NCBI GenBank assembly: GCA_947503925.1
Contig: CANNFQ010000005.1
Location: 1-64,000 of the forward strand
From: an uncultured Paracoccaceae bacterium
GTDB lineage: Bacteria > Pseudomonadota > Alphaproteobacteria > Rhodobacterales > Rhodobacteraceae
Direction: 5' to 3'
DNA: 64,000 nucleotides
Part shown: in pieces, positions 17,281 through 27,907 of the stretch
How the letters are laid out: every line of letters starts with the position of its first letter
Position numbering within the stretch: position 1 is the stretch's first letter
The notes under the pieces: generated by a model
What the model saw: the letters and a program-made list of their open reading frames with translations, nothing else
The model's database searches: none
Told to the model about the DNA's origin: nothing
Translations under genes and position numbers: made by a program

Positions 17281-17862
17281 TCAGGGACCGTCCCAGTCCA
17301 CGTCATCCGCTTTATCCACCGCCAGCGTCCCGTCGGGATAAGGTTGCATCATCGCTTTGGCCGTTGCCTCGTCACTGTGAAACCACGCATCCAACTGGCC
17401 CTCTTCTAGGATCACGCCCATGCGGTGATGGATGTCGCGCACATCCGCAGACGGTTCACAGGTGATCGTCGCCACCTGATGCACCTGCACCCCGCCCGGC
17501 CCGTTCCAGACGTCGTAGATTGCCGCAAAATATAACAGCTCGCCATCCTTGCGCGTGATCCGCCATGGTTGCTTGCGCCGTTTCTCGCCCGTCCATTCAT
17601 ACCAGCCATCCACCGGCACCACCGCCCGTTTCACGTCCGCAAAGGCGGATTTGTCGAAGACTGTCTCAGATCGCGCATTCACAATCGTTTCCATAACGGG
17701 CCGTCCGCGCGCATTGACCCGCCCGACCGGGATCAGCCCCCAGCGCATATGCTGCGCCCTATCCGCAGTCAGGGTGATCACCTCTTGCCCGGGCGCAATG
17801 TTCATGCGCGGCGGATCGCTGATCCCCGCGACAGGCCGCGTCAGGAAAAACCGCCCCGGCAC
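17281..17862 (-). CDS. SRAP (HMCES/YedK-like) protein lacking the catalytic Cys2
   Basis: Family members form a stable crosslink with abasic sites in single-stranded DNA through Cys2, which is exposed once the first Met is removed. This 193-residue copy keeps the other active-site residues: the Asn of NARSET, the Glu of GWYEW and the His of HHRMGVIL. However, it begins GTG-CCG-GGG-CGG, so residue 2 is Pro (MPGRF, not MCGRF). The GTG start is well supported because it overlaps the tesA stop by one base (TAGTG), and no upstream start is available. Either chemistry is altered or the protein is inactive. It is translationally coupled to tesA. Confidence 0.88.
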   Translation of the reverse strand: MPGRFFLTRPVAGISDPPRMNIAPGQEVITLTADRAQHMRWGLIPVGRVNARGRPVMETIVNARSETVFDKSAFADVKRAVVPVDGWYEWTGEKRRKQPWRITRKDGELLYFAAIYDVWNGPGGVQVHQVATITCEPSADVRDIHHRMGVILEEGQLDAWFHSDEATAKAMMQPYPDGTLAVDKADDVDWDGP

Positions 17863-18503
17863 TATTCCACTGCCTGGACCAGGTCAAAGACGACAGGCCC
17901 GATCGCGTCGACAATCACCTCCACACCTTCGGCATTGGGGTGGATCCCGTCAGGCTGCATCAGGGCCTGCATCCCATCAACCGTTCCGGCGACCGCGCGC
18001 AGGCCTGCCGCAAAATCAGGATAAAGCGGGATATCGTATTTCGCGGCCAGATCAGCATACATGCCTTCAAACGCGGCCTTGTAATCCGCCCCGTAATTGC
18101 CCCCCACGGACAGACCAACCAGTAGCATATCAACCCCGGCGTCCTGCCCTGCCGCCAAAATCCCATCCAGATTGGCGCGGCTGACCGCAGGATCAATACC
18201 GCGCAGGTAATCATTGCCGCCAAGGGTAATGATCATCGCGTCCACCTCTGGCGTCAGGGTCCATGCCGCCCGGCTAAGCCCCCCTGCTGTCGTATCCCCG
18301 GACACGCCCGCATTCATCACGGTCACGTCAGCACCCTGATCCACCAGCCATGCCTGCAACTGCGGCACAAAGCCGTCGCCTTGCGGCAAACCGTAACCGG
18401 CGGTCAGGCTGTCGCCCAAGGCCGCCACGGTCACAGTTTCCGCCTGTGCCACACCAGTTGTTATCAAAACCGCTGTAACGAGCTTGCTGACAGGGCCAGC
18501 CAC
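17862..18503 (-). CDS. tesA: TesA-like SGNH arylesterase/lysophospholipase
   Basis: A periplasmic esterase of the SGNH family, about 213 residues. An N-terminal hydrophobic signal ends at AQAE. The catalytic blocks are present: GDSLTAGYG (block I Ser), GVSGDTTAGG (block II Gly), LGGNDYLRG (block III Asn) and DGIHPNAEG (block V Asp/His). The start is set at GTG 18503 because the upstream part of the open frame lies inside the divergent ABC gene; the ribosome site is weak. It is divergent from the ybbA/ybbP-type ABC genes, the same grouping as in E. coli, with only 40 bases between them. Confidence 0.9.
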   Translation of the reverse strand: MAGPVSKLVTAVLITTGVAQAETVTVAALGDSLTAGYGLPQGDGFVPQLQAWLVDQGADVTVMNAGVSGDTTAGGLSRAAWTLTPEVDAMIITLGGNDYLRGIDPAVSRANLDGILAAGQDAGVDMLLVGLSVGGNYGADYKAAFEGMYADLAAKYDIPLYPDFAAGLRAVAGTVDGMQALMQPDGIHPNAEGVEVIVDAIGPVVFDLVQAVE

Positions 18504-18543
18504 CCCATATGAAACTGAAACGATCTGTTTAGAGGCGCGCGCA

Positions 18544-19236
18544 ATGACCGACCCCGTTCTGACCATCACAGACGCCAACCTGTCGCTTGACGGCAATGCA
18601 GGCCGGGTGGACATCCTGCACGATATCGCACTGACCGTCGCGGGCGGGGAGACATTGGGCCTTGTCGGGCCAAGTGGATCGGGCAAATCATCGCTCCTTA
18701 TGCTGATGGGCGGGCTGGAACTGGCCACATCGGGCAAGATCATCGCCCTGGGGCAGGATCTGACCGCGATGAATGAAGACCAGCTTGCCCTCTTTCGCAG
18801 GGACAATATGGGGGTGGTTTTCCAATCTTTCCACCTGATCCCGACAATGACCGCGTTGGAAAACGTGGCAACCCCGCTGGAACTGGCCGGTGTGCGGGAC
18901 GCGTTTGACCGGGCAGAGGCCGAATTGCGCAGCGTAGGGCTGGCCGACCGGATGGATCATTACCCGAGCCAGATGTCGGGCGGCGAACAGCAGCGGGTCG
19001 CGCTCGCCCGTGCCTCAGCGCCCCGTCCCCGGTTGCTGCTGGCGGATGAACCAACCGGCAATCTGGATGAAGCCAACGGGCAGGCGATTATCGATCTGCT
19101 GTTCGATCTGCGTGACCGGCACGGCGCGACCCTGATCATGGTTACCCATTCGAATGAACTGGCGGGGCGGTGTGATCGGGTTGTGCGCCTGCGCGACGGG
19201 CGGATTAACGACGCCATGGCAAAGGCCGCCGAATGA
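18544..19236 (+). CDS. ybbA: ABC transporter ATP-binding protein, YbbA-like
   Basis: ATPase of an MacB/LolD-type exporter, 230 residues. Walker A GPSGSGKSS (about 41-49), signature MSGGEQQRVALARA near 145, Walker B LLLADEPTGNLD near 168, and the switch His in MVTHSNE. The start is ATG 18544; the earlier frame overlaps tesA. It overlaps the permease gene by 4 bases (ATGA). In E. coli the same trio (TesA, YbbA, YbbP) is conserved without a defined substrate. Confidence 0.93.
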   Translation: MTDPVLTITDANLSLDGNAGRVDILHDIALTVAGGETLGLVGPSGSGKSSLLMLMGGLELATSGKIIALGQDLTAMNEDQLALFRRDNMGVVFQSFHLIPTMTALENVATPLELAGVRDAFDRAEAELRSVGLADRMDHYPSQMSGGEQQRVALARASAPRPRLLLADEPTGNLDEANGQAIIDLLFDLRDRHGATLIMVTHSNELAGRCDRVVRLRDGRINDAMAKAAE

Positions 19237-21749
19237 GCATCGCCGTTGCATCCCGTTTCGCCGCCCGCGAATTGCGCGGCGGTTTGCGCGGCTTTCGCGT
19301 GTTTTTGGCCTGTCTGGCGCTTGGGGTCGCGGCGATAGCTGCCGTTGGCACCGTAAGGGCGGGAATTGAAGAAGGGTTAAAACGCGATGGCGCGGCCCTG
19401 TTGGGTGGCGATGCAGAGGTTGAATTTACCTATCGCTTCGCCCGTGATGATGAATTGGCATGGCTGAGGACCATAGCCGATGACATCTCTGAAACCGTGG
19501 ATTTTCGTTCCATGGCGGTGGTCGACCGCGACAGGACCACCGAACGCGGGCTGACCCAGATCAGGGCGGTGGATGACGCTTATCCACTGGTTGGTCAGGT
19601 GCAACTTGACCCCGACATGCCACTGGATGCTGCGCTTGCCGATTACGGCGGCGTCATGGAACGGGTGCTGGCGGACCGGCTGGGCCTTGCCCCCGGTGAT
19701 GCGTTCCTGCTGGGCGAACAGGAATTCACCCTGCGCGCCATTCTTCACCGATATCCCGACAATGCTGCCGGGGGCTTTGGCCTTGGGCCGCGTACGATTG
19801 TGCTGACCGGTGACCTTGCCAAATCCGGCCTGATCGCCGAAGGCACGTTGTTTTCCACACAATACCGGCTTGATCTGCCGCAAGGGGCCGACCTGCAAGC
19901 GCTGGAAGATCGGGCAGAGGCGCAGTTCCGCGACAGCGGTCTGCGCTGGCGTGACAGCCGCCGGGGCGCTGGCGGCGTTGCGGCATTCGTGGACCGGATC
20001 GGCGCGTTCCTGATCCTTGTGGGTCTTTCTGGTTTGGCGGTGGGTGGCGTCGGTGTCTCTGCCGCCGTGCGCGCCTATCTGGCGGGTAAAACCGGGGTCA
20101 TTGCCACGTTAAAAACGCTGGGGGCGACGCGGGCGACGATATTCCAGACCTATTTCATCCAAGTGGGCGTGCTGACCGTGCTGGGTGTATTGATCGGGCT
20201 GATCCTGGGGGCCGGGTTACCGGTGCTGTTTGCACCATTGATCGAGGCGCGATTGCCGATCCCTGCCGCCTTTGCCATCTATCCCGGTCCGCTGGTCGAG
20301 GCGGCGGTTTACGGAGTGCTGGCCGCACTCGTTTTCACCCTCTGGCCGCTGGCCAAGACCGAGGATATCCGCGCCGCCACCTTGTTTCGCGACGCATTCG
20401 CAACCTCTGCCCGCCTGCCTGCCATCAAGTACCTGATCGCCATTGCGCTGTTGTTGGGCGCCCTGATCGGGGCTGCGATCTGGTTTTCCGGCACGATGTT
20501 CCTCACATTGTGGACCGCCGGGGGGATCGCGGCATCGCTATTCATTCTGGTCCTTGCCGCATGGGTGATCCGCTGGGTCGCCCGCCGCCTGCGCCGCCCG
20601 ACACGCGGGCGACCTGCCTTGCGGCTGGCTTTTGGATCCATCGGTGCGCGGGGTGGTGAGGCGACGTCGGTTGTGCTGTCCCTTGGCCTTGGGCTGACGG
20701 TATTGGCCGCTGTTGGACAGATCGACGGCAACCTGCGCAATTCCTTTAGCAATGACCTGCCAGAGGTCGCGCCCAGCTATTTCTTTGTTGATATCCAGCC
20801 TGATCAGATCGACGGGTTTCAGGCGCGACTGGACAGTGACGCAGCCGTCAGCAGGGTCGATACGGCCCCCATGCTGCGCGGGATCATCACCCAGATCAAC
20901 GGAAGGCCCGCCAGCGAGGTTGGCGGCGATCACTGGGTGCTGCAAGGGGATCGGGGGATCACCTATGCCGGCGCGCAACCCAAAGGAACCGACGTGACCC
21001 AAGGCACGTGGTGGGGGGCAGACTACAGCGGCCCGCCGCAGATCAGCTTTGCCGAGGAAGAGGCCATCGAAATGGGCCTGCAACTGGGTGACAGCATGAC
21101 AGTGAATGTGCTGGGCCGTGACATCACTGGCGAGATCACCAGTTTCCGCAATGTCAGCTGGGAGGATGCAGGGATCGGTTTTGTGCTGGCCATGAACGAT
21201 GGCGCGCTGGCGGGCGCGCCGCATAGCTGGATTTCCACCGTCTATGCCGAGCAAGACGCCGAGGCGGCGATCCTGCGCGACCTGGCTACCGCCTATCCCA
21301 ATATCACCGCGATCCGGATCAGGGACGCGATTGATCAGGTCATAGAACTGGTGGGCGGGATTTCAGCCGCGACACGTTATGGCGCGCTGATCACACTTGT
21401 GACCGGGTTTCTGGTGCTGATTGGGGCGGCGGCGGCAGGCGAAAGGTCCCGCACGTTTGAGGCGGCGGTGCTGAAAACCATCGGGGCGTCACGCCGCCGG
21501 ATCATGACCAGCTTTGCCTTGCGGTCGGCCCTGTTGGGACTGGCCGCTGGGATTGTGGCACTTGGTGCGGGCATATTGGGCGGTTGGGCCGTGGCCACAT
21601 TTGTCATGGAAACCGACTATACCGTGATCTGGTCAAACGCGTTGCTGATCGTGGGGGGCGGTGTTATGGCCTCCACGCTGGCCGGGCTGGCCTTTGCCTG
21701 GCGTCCCCTTGCTGCGAAACCGGCACAAGTCCTGAGGGCCCGTGAATGA
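19233..21749 (+). CDS. ybbP: FtsX-like ABC transporter permease, YbbP-like
   Basis: An 838-residue permease with two FtsX domains. A first helix lies near residue 20, a large periplasmic region follows, then helices at about 255-280, 305-335 and 355-375, a central pair near 395-440, a second periplasmic domain (about 490-700), and three final helices from 720 to 830. Typical FtsX strings such as TLKTLGATRATIF and VLKTIGASRRRIM appear in each half. It starts within the ybbA stop and overlaps the next gene by 4 bases, forming a three-gene operon. Confidence 0.92.
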   Translation: MSIAVASRFAARELRGGLRGFRVFLACLALGVAAIAAVGTVRAGIEEGLKRDGAALLGGDAEVEFTYRFARDDELAWLRTIADDISETVDFRSMAVVDRDRTTERGLTQIRAVDDAYPLVGQVQLDPDMPLDAALADYGGVMERVLADRLGLAPGDAFLLGEQEFTLRAILHRYPDNAAGGFGLGPRTIVLTGDLAKSGLIAEGTLFSTQYRLDLPQGADLQALEDRAEAQFRDSGLRWRDSRRGAGGVAAFVDRIGAFLILVGLSGLAVGGVGVSAAVRAYLAGKTGVIATLKTLGATRATIFQTYFIQVGVLTVLGVLIGLILGAGLPVLFAPLIEARLPIPAAFAIYPGPLVEAAVYGVLAALVFTLWPLAKTEDIRAATLFRDAFATSARLPAIKYLIAIALLLGALIGAAIWFSGTMFLTLWTAGGIAASLFILVLAAWVIRWVARRLRRPTRGRPALRLAFGSIGARGGEATSVVLSLGLGLTVLAAVGQIDGNLRNSFSNDLPEVAPSYFFVDIQPDQIDGFQARLDSDAAVSRVDTAPMLRGIITQINGRPASEVGGDHWVLQGDRGITYAGAQPKGTDVTQGTWWGADYSGPPQISFAEEEAIEMGLQLGDSMTVNVLGRDITGEITSFRNVSWEDAGIGFVLAMNDGALAGAPHSWISTVYAEQDAEAAILRDLATAYPNITAIRIRDAIDQVIELVGGISAATRYGALITLVTGFLVLIGAAAAGERSRTFEAAVLKTIGASRRRIMTSFALRSALLGLAAGIVALGAGILGGWAVATFVMETDYTVIWSNALLIVGGGVMASTLAGLAFAWRPLAAKPAQVLRARE

Positions 21750-22288
21750 GCGATCCGGCATTTTTCGGCTATGGCAGTCTGGTCAATCTGGCCACACACG
21801 ATTACGCCGATCCGCGTCCTGCGGCGCTGCGCGGCTGGCAGCGGGTCTGGCGTACGACCCGGTTGCGGGATGCCGCATTCCTGTCGGTAGAGCCTGCCAA
21901 TGACAGCACATTGCATGGGCTGGTCGCACAGGTGCCCGATGCCGACTGGGCCGCCCTTGACCGGCGCGAGGCGGCGTATCAACGCCATGATGTGACCCCG
22001 GTTGTGCATCACAATGGGCCCAAAGCGCCAACGGCTGTGTATCAGGTCAAGCCGGAACATAATGCGGATGGCGCGCACCCCATCCTGCTCAGCTATCTGG
22101 ATGTGGTGGTGCAGGGATATTTGCAGGTTTACGGCCATAAGGGGGTGACTGATTTCTTCGCCACCACCACCGGTTGGGATGTCGGTATTTATGACGACCG
22201 CGCGGCCCCGCTTTACCCCCGGCATCAAACCCTGACAGTGGATGAAAAATCGCTGGTGGATACCTGCCTAGCGGCGGTGGTGAAATAG
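21746..22288 (+). CDS. Gamma-glutamylcyclotransferase-like protein
   Basis: A 180-residue protein of the GGCT/AIG2 fold. It shows the substrate-loop motif FFGYGSL near residue 6 and the likely catalytic Glu in LDRREAAY near residue 75. Family members split gamma-glutamyl peptides to 5-oxoproline, but the substrate here is open. Its start overlaps the permease stop (ATGA). Its 3' end overlaps the convergent MATE gene by 21 bases. Confidence 0.85.
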   Translation: MSDPAFFGYGSLVNLATHDYADPRPAALRGWQRVWRTTRLRDAAFLSVEPANDSTLHGLVAQVPDADWAALDRREAAYQRHDVTPVVHHNGPKAPTAVYQVKPEHNADGAHPILLSYLDVVVQGYLQVYGHKGVTDFFATTTGWDVGIYDDRAAPLYPRHQTLTVDEKSLVDTCLAAVVK

Positions 22289-23662
22289 GCTCATCAGCCG
22301 GGCCTGCCGATGGAACGGTTCTTTGGCTGGGGGCGGTTGATCCGCAGCCCCGATGACCCGCAGTGCCAGCAGATAGGCAATCGCCGCGAACACGGCCCCG
22401 CCCAGATATTGCCCGATCAAGACGCCGGGCGCGCCGAACATACTGGCCCCCACGATGACAAACGGGATCGTACCAAGCGTGTGCCGTCCCCAATTGACGG
22501 TGGTGGAATAGAACGGGTGACCCAGATTGTTAAAGGCGGCATTAGAGACGAAAAGCACCCCGTTGAAAAAGAACATCAACGAGAGCGGCCCGGCAAAAAG
22601 GAACACCAGCGTCAGCGCGATACCGTCCAGTTCGAACACCGCCGCCAGCAATGGGCGGGCCAGAAAAAACAGGCTGGATACAACAACCACAACCATGGCC
22701 GTAAAGATCATCCCATCGCGGAATGCCCCCCTGACCCGGTCGTGCAACCCGGCACCGGCATTTTGCCCGATGATCGGCCCAATCGCCCCTGACAGGGCAA
22801 AGATGATCCCAAATCCCACTGGTGTAATCCGACCCACAATGGCCATGCCAGCGACCGCCTCTTCGCCATAGGCGGCCATGGCGCGGGTGACATAGGCCTG
22901 GCCTATCGGCGTGGCCAGCTGTGTCAGGATCGCGGGGATCGCAATGGCGAGAATGGGGCGCAGGTCCAGATGCAGGCTTTGCAGTGAAGGTCGGTCCAGA
23001 CCACCATGGCTGCGGATCAAGGGCAACATGGCCACCCATGCGATGGTGATCCGGGCGCAGACACTGGCCAATGCCGCACCGGTCAGTTCAAGGTCGAGCC
23101 CGAAGATCAGGATCGGGTCCAGCACGGCGTTCACCAACCCGCCCCAGATGGTTGCCATCATCGCCCGGCGCGCATCGCCATGCGCCCGCAGGATCGCCCC
23201 GCCAATCATGCCCACCATCAGGAATGGCAGCGAGGGCACGATGATCTGCAAATAATGCACGGCAAGGTCCAGCGTTTCATCCGACGCGCCCAGAAGGGTC
23301 ACGAAAAACCGCAGGTTCAGCCAGACAAGCGCTGCAAAGATCGCCCCAAAAACAACACCATAGATCAGTGAATTGGTGGCACGCCTGCGCGCCTCATCCT
23401 CATCCCCTGCCCCCAAGGCGCGCGCCACCAATGCCCCTGCCGCAATCGCCATGCCAATCCCGAAGGAGGTGGTGAAAAACAGGATCGCGCCGGCATAGCC
23501 CACCGCCGCGGCCAATTCCGCCTTGCCCAGCATGGAGATGAAGATCATGTCGACCAGATCGACCACAAAGATCGCGATCAGCCCAACCGAGGCCGTGAAG
23601 GACATGATCGAGATATGGCGGAACAGGTTGCCTTGGGTAAATTTCGCCTGTGTATCCGCCAT
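22268..23662 (-). CDS. MATE family efflux transporter
   Basis: A 464-residue membrane protein with twelve hydrophobic segments in two similar halves, as in MATE (DinF/NorM-like) cation-driven drug exporters. Segments such as MIFISMLGKAELAAA near 40 and the second-half VAGMAIVGRITPVGF are family-typical. A TTG two codons upstream could also start translation; ATG at 23662 is used. The convergent overlap with the gamma-glutamylcyclotransferase gene means the last residues of both share DNA. The substrate is unknown. Confidence 0.92.
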   Translation of the reverse strand: MADTQAKFTQGNLFRHISIMSFTASVGLIAIFVVDLVDMIFISMLGKAELAAAVGYAGAILFFTTSFGIGMAIAAGALVARALGAGDEDEARRRATNSLIYGVVFGAIFAALVWLNLRFFVTLLGASDETLDLAVHYLQIIVPSLPFLMVGMIGGAILRAHGDARRAMMATIWGGLVNAVLDPILIFGLDLELTGAALASVCARITIAWVAMLPLIRSHGGLDRPSLQSLHLDLRPILAIAIPAILTQLATPIGQAYVTRAMAAYGEEAVAGMAIVGRITPVGFGIIFALSGAIGPIIGQNAGAGLHDRVRGAFRDGMIFTAMVVVVVSSLFFLARPLLAAVFELDGIALTLVFLFAGPLSLMFFFNGVLFVSNAAFNNLGHPFYSTTVNWGRHTLGTIPFVIVGASMFGAPGVLIGQYLGGAVFAAIAYLLALRVIGAADQPPPAKEPFHRQARLMSLFHHRR

Positions 23663-23729
23663 GCTCAAACAGGCCCCATGAAACTACATGAGGATCAGCC
23701 TAGCCGCGTTCCGCCGCCGGGCCAAGCGT

Positions 23730-25049
23730 TCAAATCTGTGGCTTGGTCTGCAACAATTGCATGACATCGGCCATTTCCGGCCCACGTTCGCGCCCGGTGA
23801 CAGCCTTGCGTAGTGGCATGAACAACCCTTTGCCCTTGCGCCCCGTCTCTGCCTTCACCGCAGCGGTCCAATTGGCCCAGGTATCCGCCGTATAGGGCGG
23901 GTTATCGAGCAGGAAGAAAGCCTGCGCGACGAAATCCTTGTCCTCATCCGCGATCAGTGGGGTCGCCCCGTCCCGGAACAGCGCCCACCAGCCCGCCACA
24001 TCATCCAGCGTGTTGATATTGTCGCGCACCACATTCCAGAACGCATCCGCCAGATCATCCGGTACGCCAGCCGATGTTAAAACATCGGCCACGTCTTGGC
24101 TGCTGAGTGTCCCCAGATAGCGCGCAGTCAATGGTTTGAGGTCCTCTGCATCAAACTTTGTCGGTGCCGAGCCGAATTTGGAGATGTCGAAGCCCCCGAC
24201 AACCTCATCGATATTGGCGCGCAATTCGACCGGGTCAGACGAGCCGAGCCGCGCCATCAGTGACAGGATCGCCTGTGGCGCAATCCCGCTGGCGCGCAAG
24301 TCCTTCAGTGCCAGTGTGCCCAGCCGTTTCGACAGCGCCTCGCCCTGTGGGCCGGTCAGCAAGGAATGATGCGCAAACCGGGGCACGTCGCCGCCAAGCG
24401 CCTGAATGATCTGGATTTGTGTCGCCGTGTTGGTCACATGGTCCGACCCGCGCACAACATCGGTAATTCCCATTTCGGTGTCATCAACGACCGATGCCAG
24501 GGTGTAGAGGATTTGCCCGTCATTCTTGAACAGAACCGGATCGCTGACCGAGGCGGCATCAATGGAGATATCCCCGATAATCCCATCCGCCCATTCGATC
24601 CGGGTGTGATCCAGCTTGAACCGCCAATGCGATCCGCGTTCCGCACGCAGCGCGTCTTTCTCGGCCTCTGACAGGTCCAGCGCCGCCCGGTCATAGACCG
24701 GCGGTTTGCCCATATTCAGCTGCTTCTTGCGCTTCAGGTCCAGTTCGGTCGGGGTTTCGAAACATTCGTAAAGCCGCCCCATATCGATCAGCCGCTGCTT
24801 GGCCGCCTGGTACCGATCCATCCGCCTGGACTGATATTCCATTCTGTCCCAGCTGATCCCGAGCCAGGTCAGATCATCCCTGATTCCCTGGATATATTCA
24901 TCTTTTGACCGTTCCTGATCGGTGTCATCGATCCGCAGGATAAACTGCCCGCCCGCCTGCCGGGCGATGGCGTAGTTGAACAGCGCGGCCCGCAGGTTGC
25001 CGATATGCAGCCAGCCGGTGGGGGATGGGGCGAATCTGGTGGTGGTCAT
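23730..25049 (-). CDS. gltX: Glutamate-tRNA ligase
   Basis: Class I synthetase that charges tRNA-Glu (in alphaproteobacteria often also tRNA-Gln). It has 439 residues. The HIGH motif reads HIGN in RFAPSPTGWLHIGNLR (residues 5-20) and the KMSKS motif reads LSKRLG near 240. This form (HIGN, short C-terminus) resembles the second GltX paralogue found in many alphaproteobacteria. Start at ATG 25049 with AGGAG 9 bases upstream. A second gltX may lie elsewhere in the genome. Confidence 0.95.
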   Translation of the reverse strand: MTTTRFAPSPTGWLHIGNLRAALFNYAIARQAGGQFILRIDDTDQERSKDEYIQGIRDDLTWLGISWDRMEYQSRRMDRYQAAKQRLIDMGRLYECFETPTELDLKRKKQLNMGKPPVYDRAALDLSEAEKDALRAERGSHWRFKLDHTRIEWADGIIGDISIDAASVSDPVLFKNDGQILYTLASVVDDTEMGITDVVRGSDHVTNTATQIQIIQALGGDVPRFAHHSLLTGPQGEALSKRLGTLALKDLRASGIAPQAILSLMARLGSSDPVELRANIDEVVGGFDISKFGSAPTKFDAEDLKPLTARYLGTLSSQDVADVLTSAGVPDDLADAFWNVVRDNINTLDDVAGWWALFRDGATPLIADEDKDFVAQAFFLLDNPPYTADTWANWTAAVKAETGRKGKGLFMPLRKAVTGRERGPEMADVMQLLQTKPQI

Positions 25050-25205
25050 GGGCGTACTCCTGCTGTGGCAGGCTTTGACCATGGCGCGCTGCGGATGTCC
25101 AGTTTGGGTTGGGGTCGGGGCGGATGATCACAAAGCTGTTGCTTGCCCTGCCCCGGTGTCACCCTACTATTCTAAGCATAATACCAACAGATGAGGATGA
25201 TCCCG

Positions 25206-26117
25206 ATGAAGCTGACCCGCCGTCAAACCCTGCTATCCGGTGCCGCCTTGCCATTGGCCGCTGCCCCTTCTGTCGCGCTGGCCGATGGTCACGCCGCCAC
25301 GTCCATGCCCACCCATCGTGATTTCACCCTTGGCGATTTCAAGGTAACCACCCTTCTGGCGGGCAGCCGCAGCGTTGAAAACCCCCACCAGATCTTTGGC
25401 CTGAACGTGGAGGCCGCCGAATTTGAAGAGGTCAGTGCCGCCAATTTCCTGTCCACCGATGCTGCCCAGTTTTTCTTTACCCCCACGGTTGTGAACACGG
25501 GGGCTGAGGTGATCCTGTTTGACACCGGCCTGAACCCCGCTGGCACCACCAAGGCGCTGGAAGCCGCCGGTTATACCGCAGATCAGGTCACTCATGTCGT
25601 CATCACCCATATGCATGGCGACCATATTGGCGGGCTTGCCAATGATGCCGGGGCCGAGACATTCTCCAACGCCGCCTATGTCACCGGCCAGGTCGAGTAT
25701 GACGCCTGGGCCAAGGCCGAAAATGATGGGTTTGAGGCGAAGGTCCGCCCGCTGGCCGAAAAGATGAGCTTCATCCAGCCGGGCGACGATGTCCGGTCAG
25801 GGATCACGGCAGTTGACGCATTTGGCCATACCCCCGGCCATATGGGGTACATGCTGGAAAGCGGGGGCAAGCAGTTGTTCCTGATGGCTGATCTGGCCAA
25901 TCACTATGTCTGGTCAGTGGCTTATCCTGATTGGGAAGTCCGGTTCGATATGGACAAATCCGCCGCTGCGGCCAGCCGCAAACGGCTGATGGACATGGCG
26001 GCGGCGGACAAATTCCCGCTGATCGGCTACCATATGCCTTTCCCCGGCATGGGCTATATCGCCCCACGCGGCGAAGGCGGTTACCACTATGTGCCGCATA
26101 GCTATCAGATGATGTGA
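25206..26117 (+). CDS. Tat-exported MBL-fold metallo-hydrolase
   Basis: A 303-residue metallo-beta-lactamase-fold enzyme. The twin-arginine signal (LTRRQTLLSG...ALA) points to folded export to the periplasm. The metal site is complete: H135-x-H137-x-D139-H140 in THMHGDH, a His in FGHTPGHMGY, the Asp of MADLANHY and a final His in IGYHMPFPG. The family includes lactonases and thiol hydrolases; the substrate cannot be assigned. ATG at 25206 has GAGGA upstream. A lone gene facing a 546-base gap. Confidence 0.92.
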   Translation: MKLTRRQTLLSGAALPLAAAPSVALADGHAATSMPTHRDFTLGDFKVTTLLAGSRSVENPHQIFGLNVEAAEFEEVSAANFLSTDAAQFFFTPTVVNTGAEVILFDTGLNPAGTTKALEAAGYTADQVTHVVITHMHGDHIGGLANDAGAETFSNAAYVTGQVEYDAWAKAENDGFEAKVRPLAEKMSFIQPGDDVRSGITAVDAFGHTPGHMGYMLESGGKQLFLMADLANHYVWSVAYPDWEVRFDMDKSAAAASRKRLMDMAAADKFPLIGYHMPFPGMGYIAPRGEGGYHYVPHSYQMM

Positions 26118-26663
26118 TTTGCGGCGTATCAATCAGATCTGCATCGTCTAATACCCTTCAACACGCAAGGGGCCGCGCTGAAACATGAAACTTGGCAGAT
26201 GTTTGACACGATGGATCTGGTTTTCGGCATCATGGACGCCCTGACGTAGCGCAATATTGGCCGAAATGTCAGATTTCCCTGACCTACGCTAGGGCGTAGA
26301 CACCAGCTGGGCCAGCGGCGACTTCGCGGGACAATGCGGACTTGTGCATGTGCGGCATTGCTGACGCAGCATCCTCACGCAGATGCGGCACCCTTTTCGC
26401 TGTGTTGCAGCCGATTTCGCCAGAGCGGTCATTGAAAGCCAGCCAGAGCGGCGAAATTCAAACCTTCCTTTCGCCGCAACCGAGACCGACCGTCGAGGAG
26501 CGGGACAAAGATGCCGCTCGCTTTTCCTGCGGTAGTTTCCGCAATCTGCACAAACCTAGAGTTTGTTGAGCAAGCAAAGAAGCAACGGCTAAGGAATGGA
26601 AATCGATCATCGAAAACCAGACTCAACGGACGACTGCGAAGTGTGGCGAGCGGAAGCTCCTTG
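26118..26663. other. 546-base gap between convergent genes
   Basis: Lies between the stops of the metallo-hydrolase and adhC genes. Short open frames in it lack ribosome sites and recognisable motifs. A small GAGC-GGAA-GCTC hairpin lies just beyond the adhC stop (around 26648-26660). It looks like decayed intergenic sequence of the kind seen at other gaps in the window. Confidence 0.45.
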
Positions 26664-27779
<1,116 letters not shown>

Positions 27780-27860
27780 TTTTTAGTTCCTTTATCCAAA
27801 GAAAAAACGGCACCCAGTCCAACAAACAGTTTTGTCATTATTCTGGGCGCCATAGTGTTC

Positions 27861-27880
27861 GCCAATCAATGAGGATTGGC
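27861..27880 (-). terminator. Weak hairpin between the ABC permease and adhC
   Basis: GCCAATC and GATTGGC form a perfect 7-bp stem with a 6-base loop downstream of the permease gene. There is no T-run, so it may be a processing or stabilising element rather than a terminator. Confidence 0.35.
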
Positions 27881-27907
27881 AGGGGAGGTGTCTTGGCTAG
27901 TCTGCCA

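Noticed and set aside
18504..18806. N-terminal extension of TesA
   Set aside because: It runs antisense through the start of the ABC ATPase gene and precedes the signal peptide.
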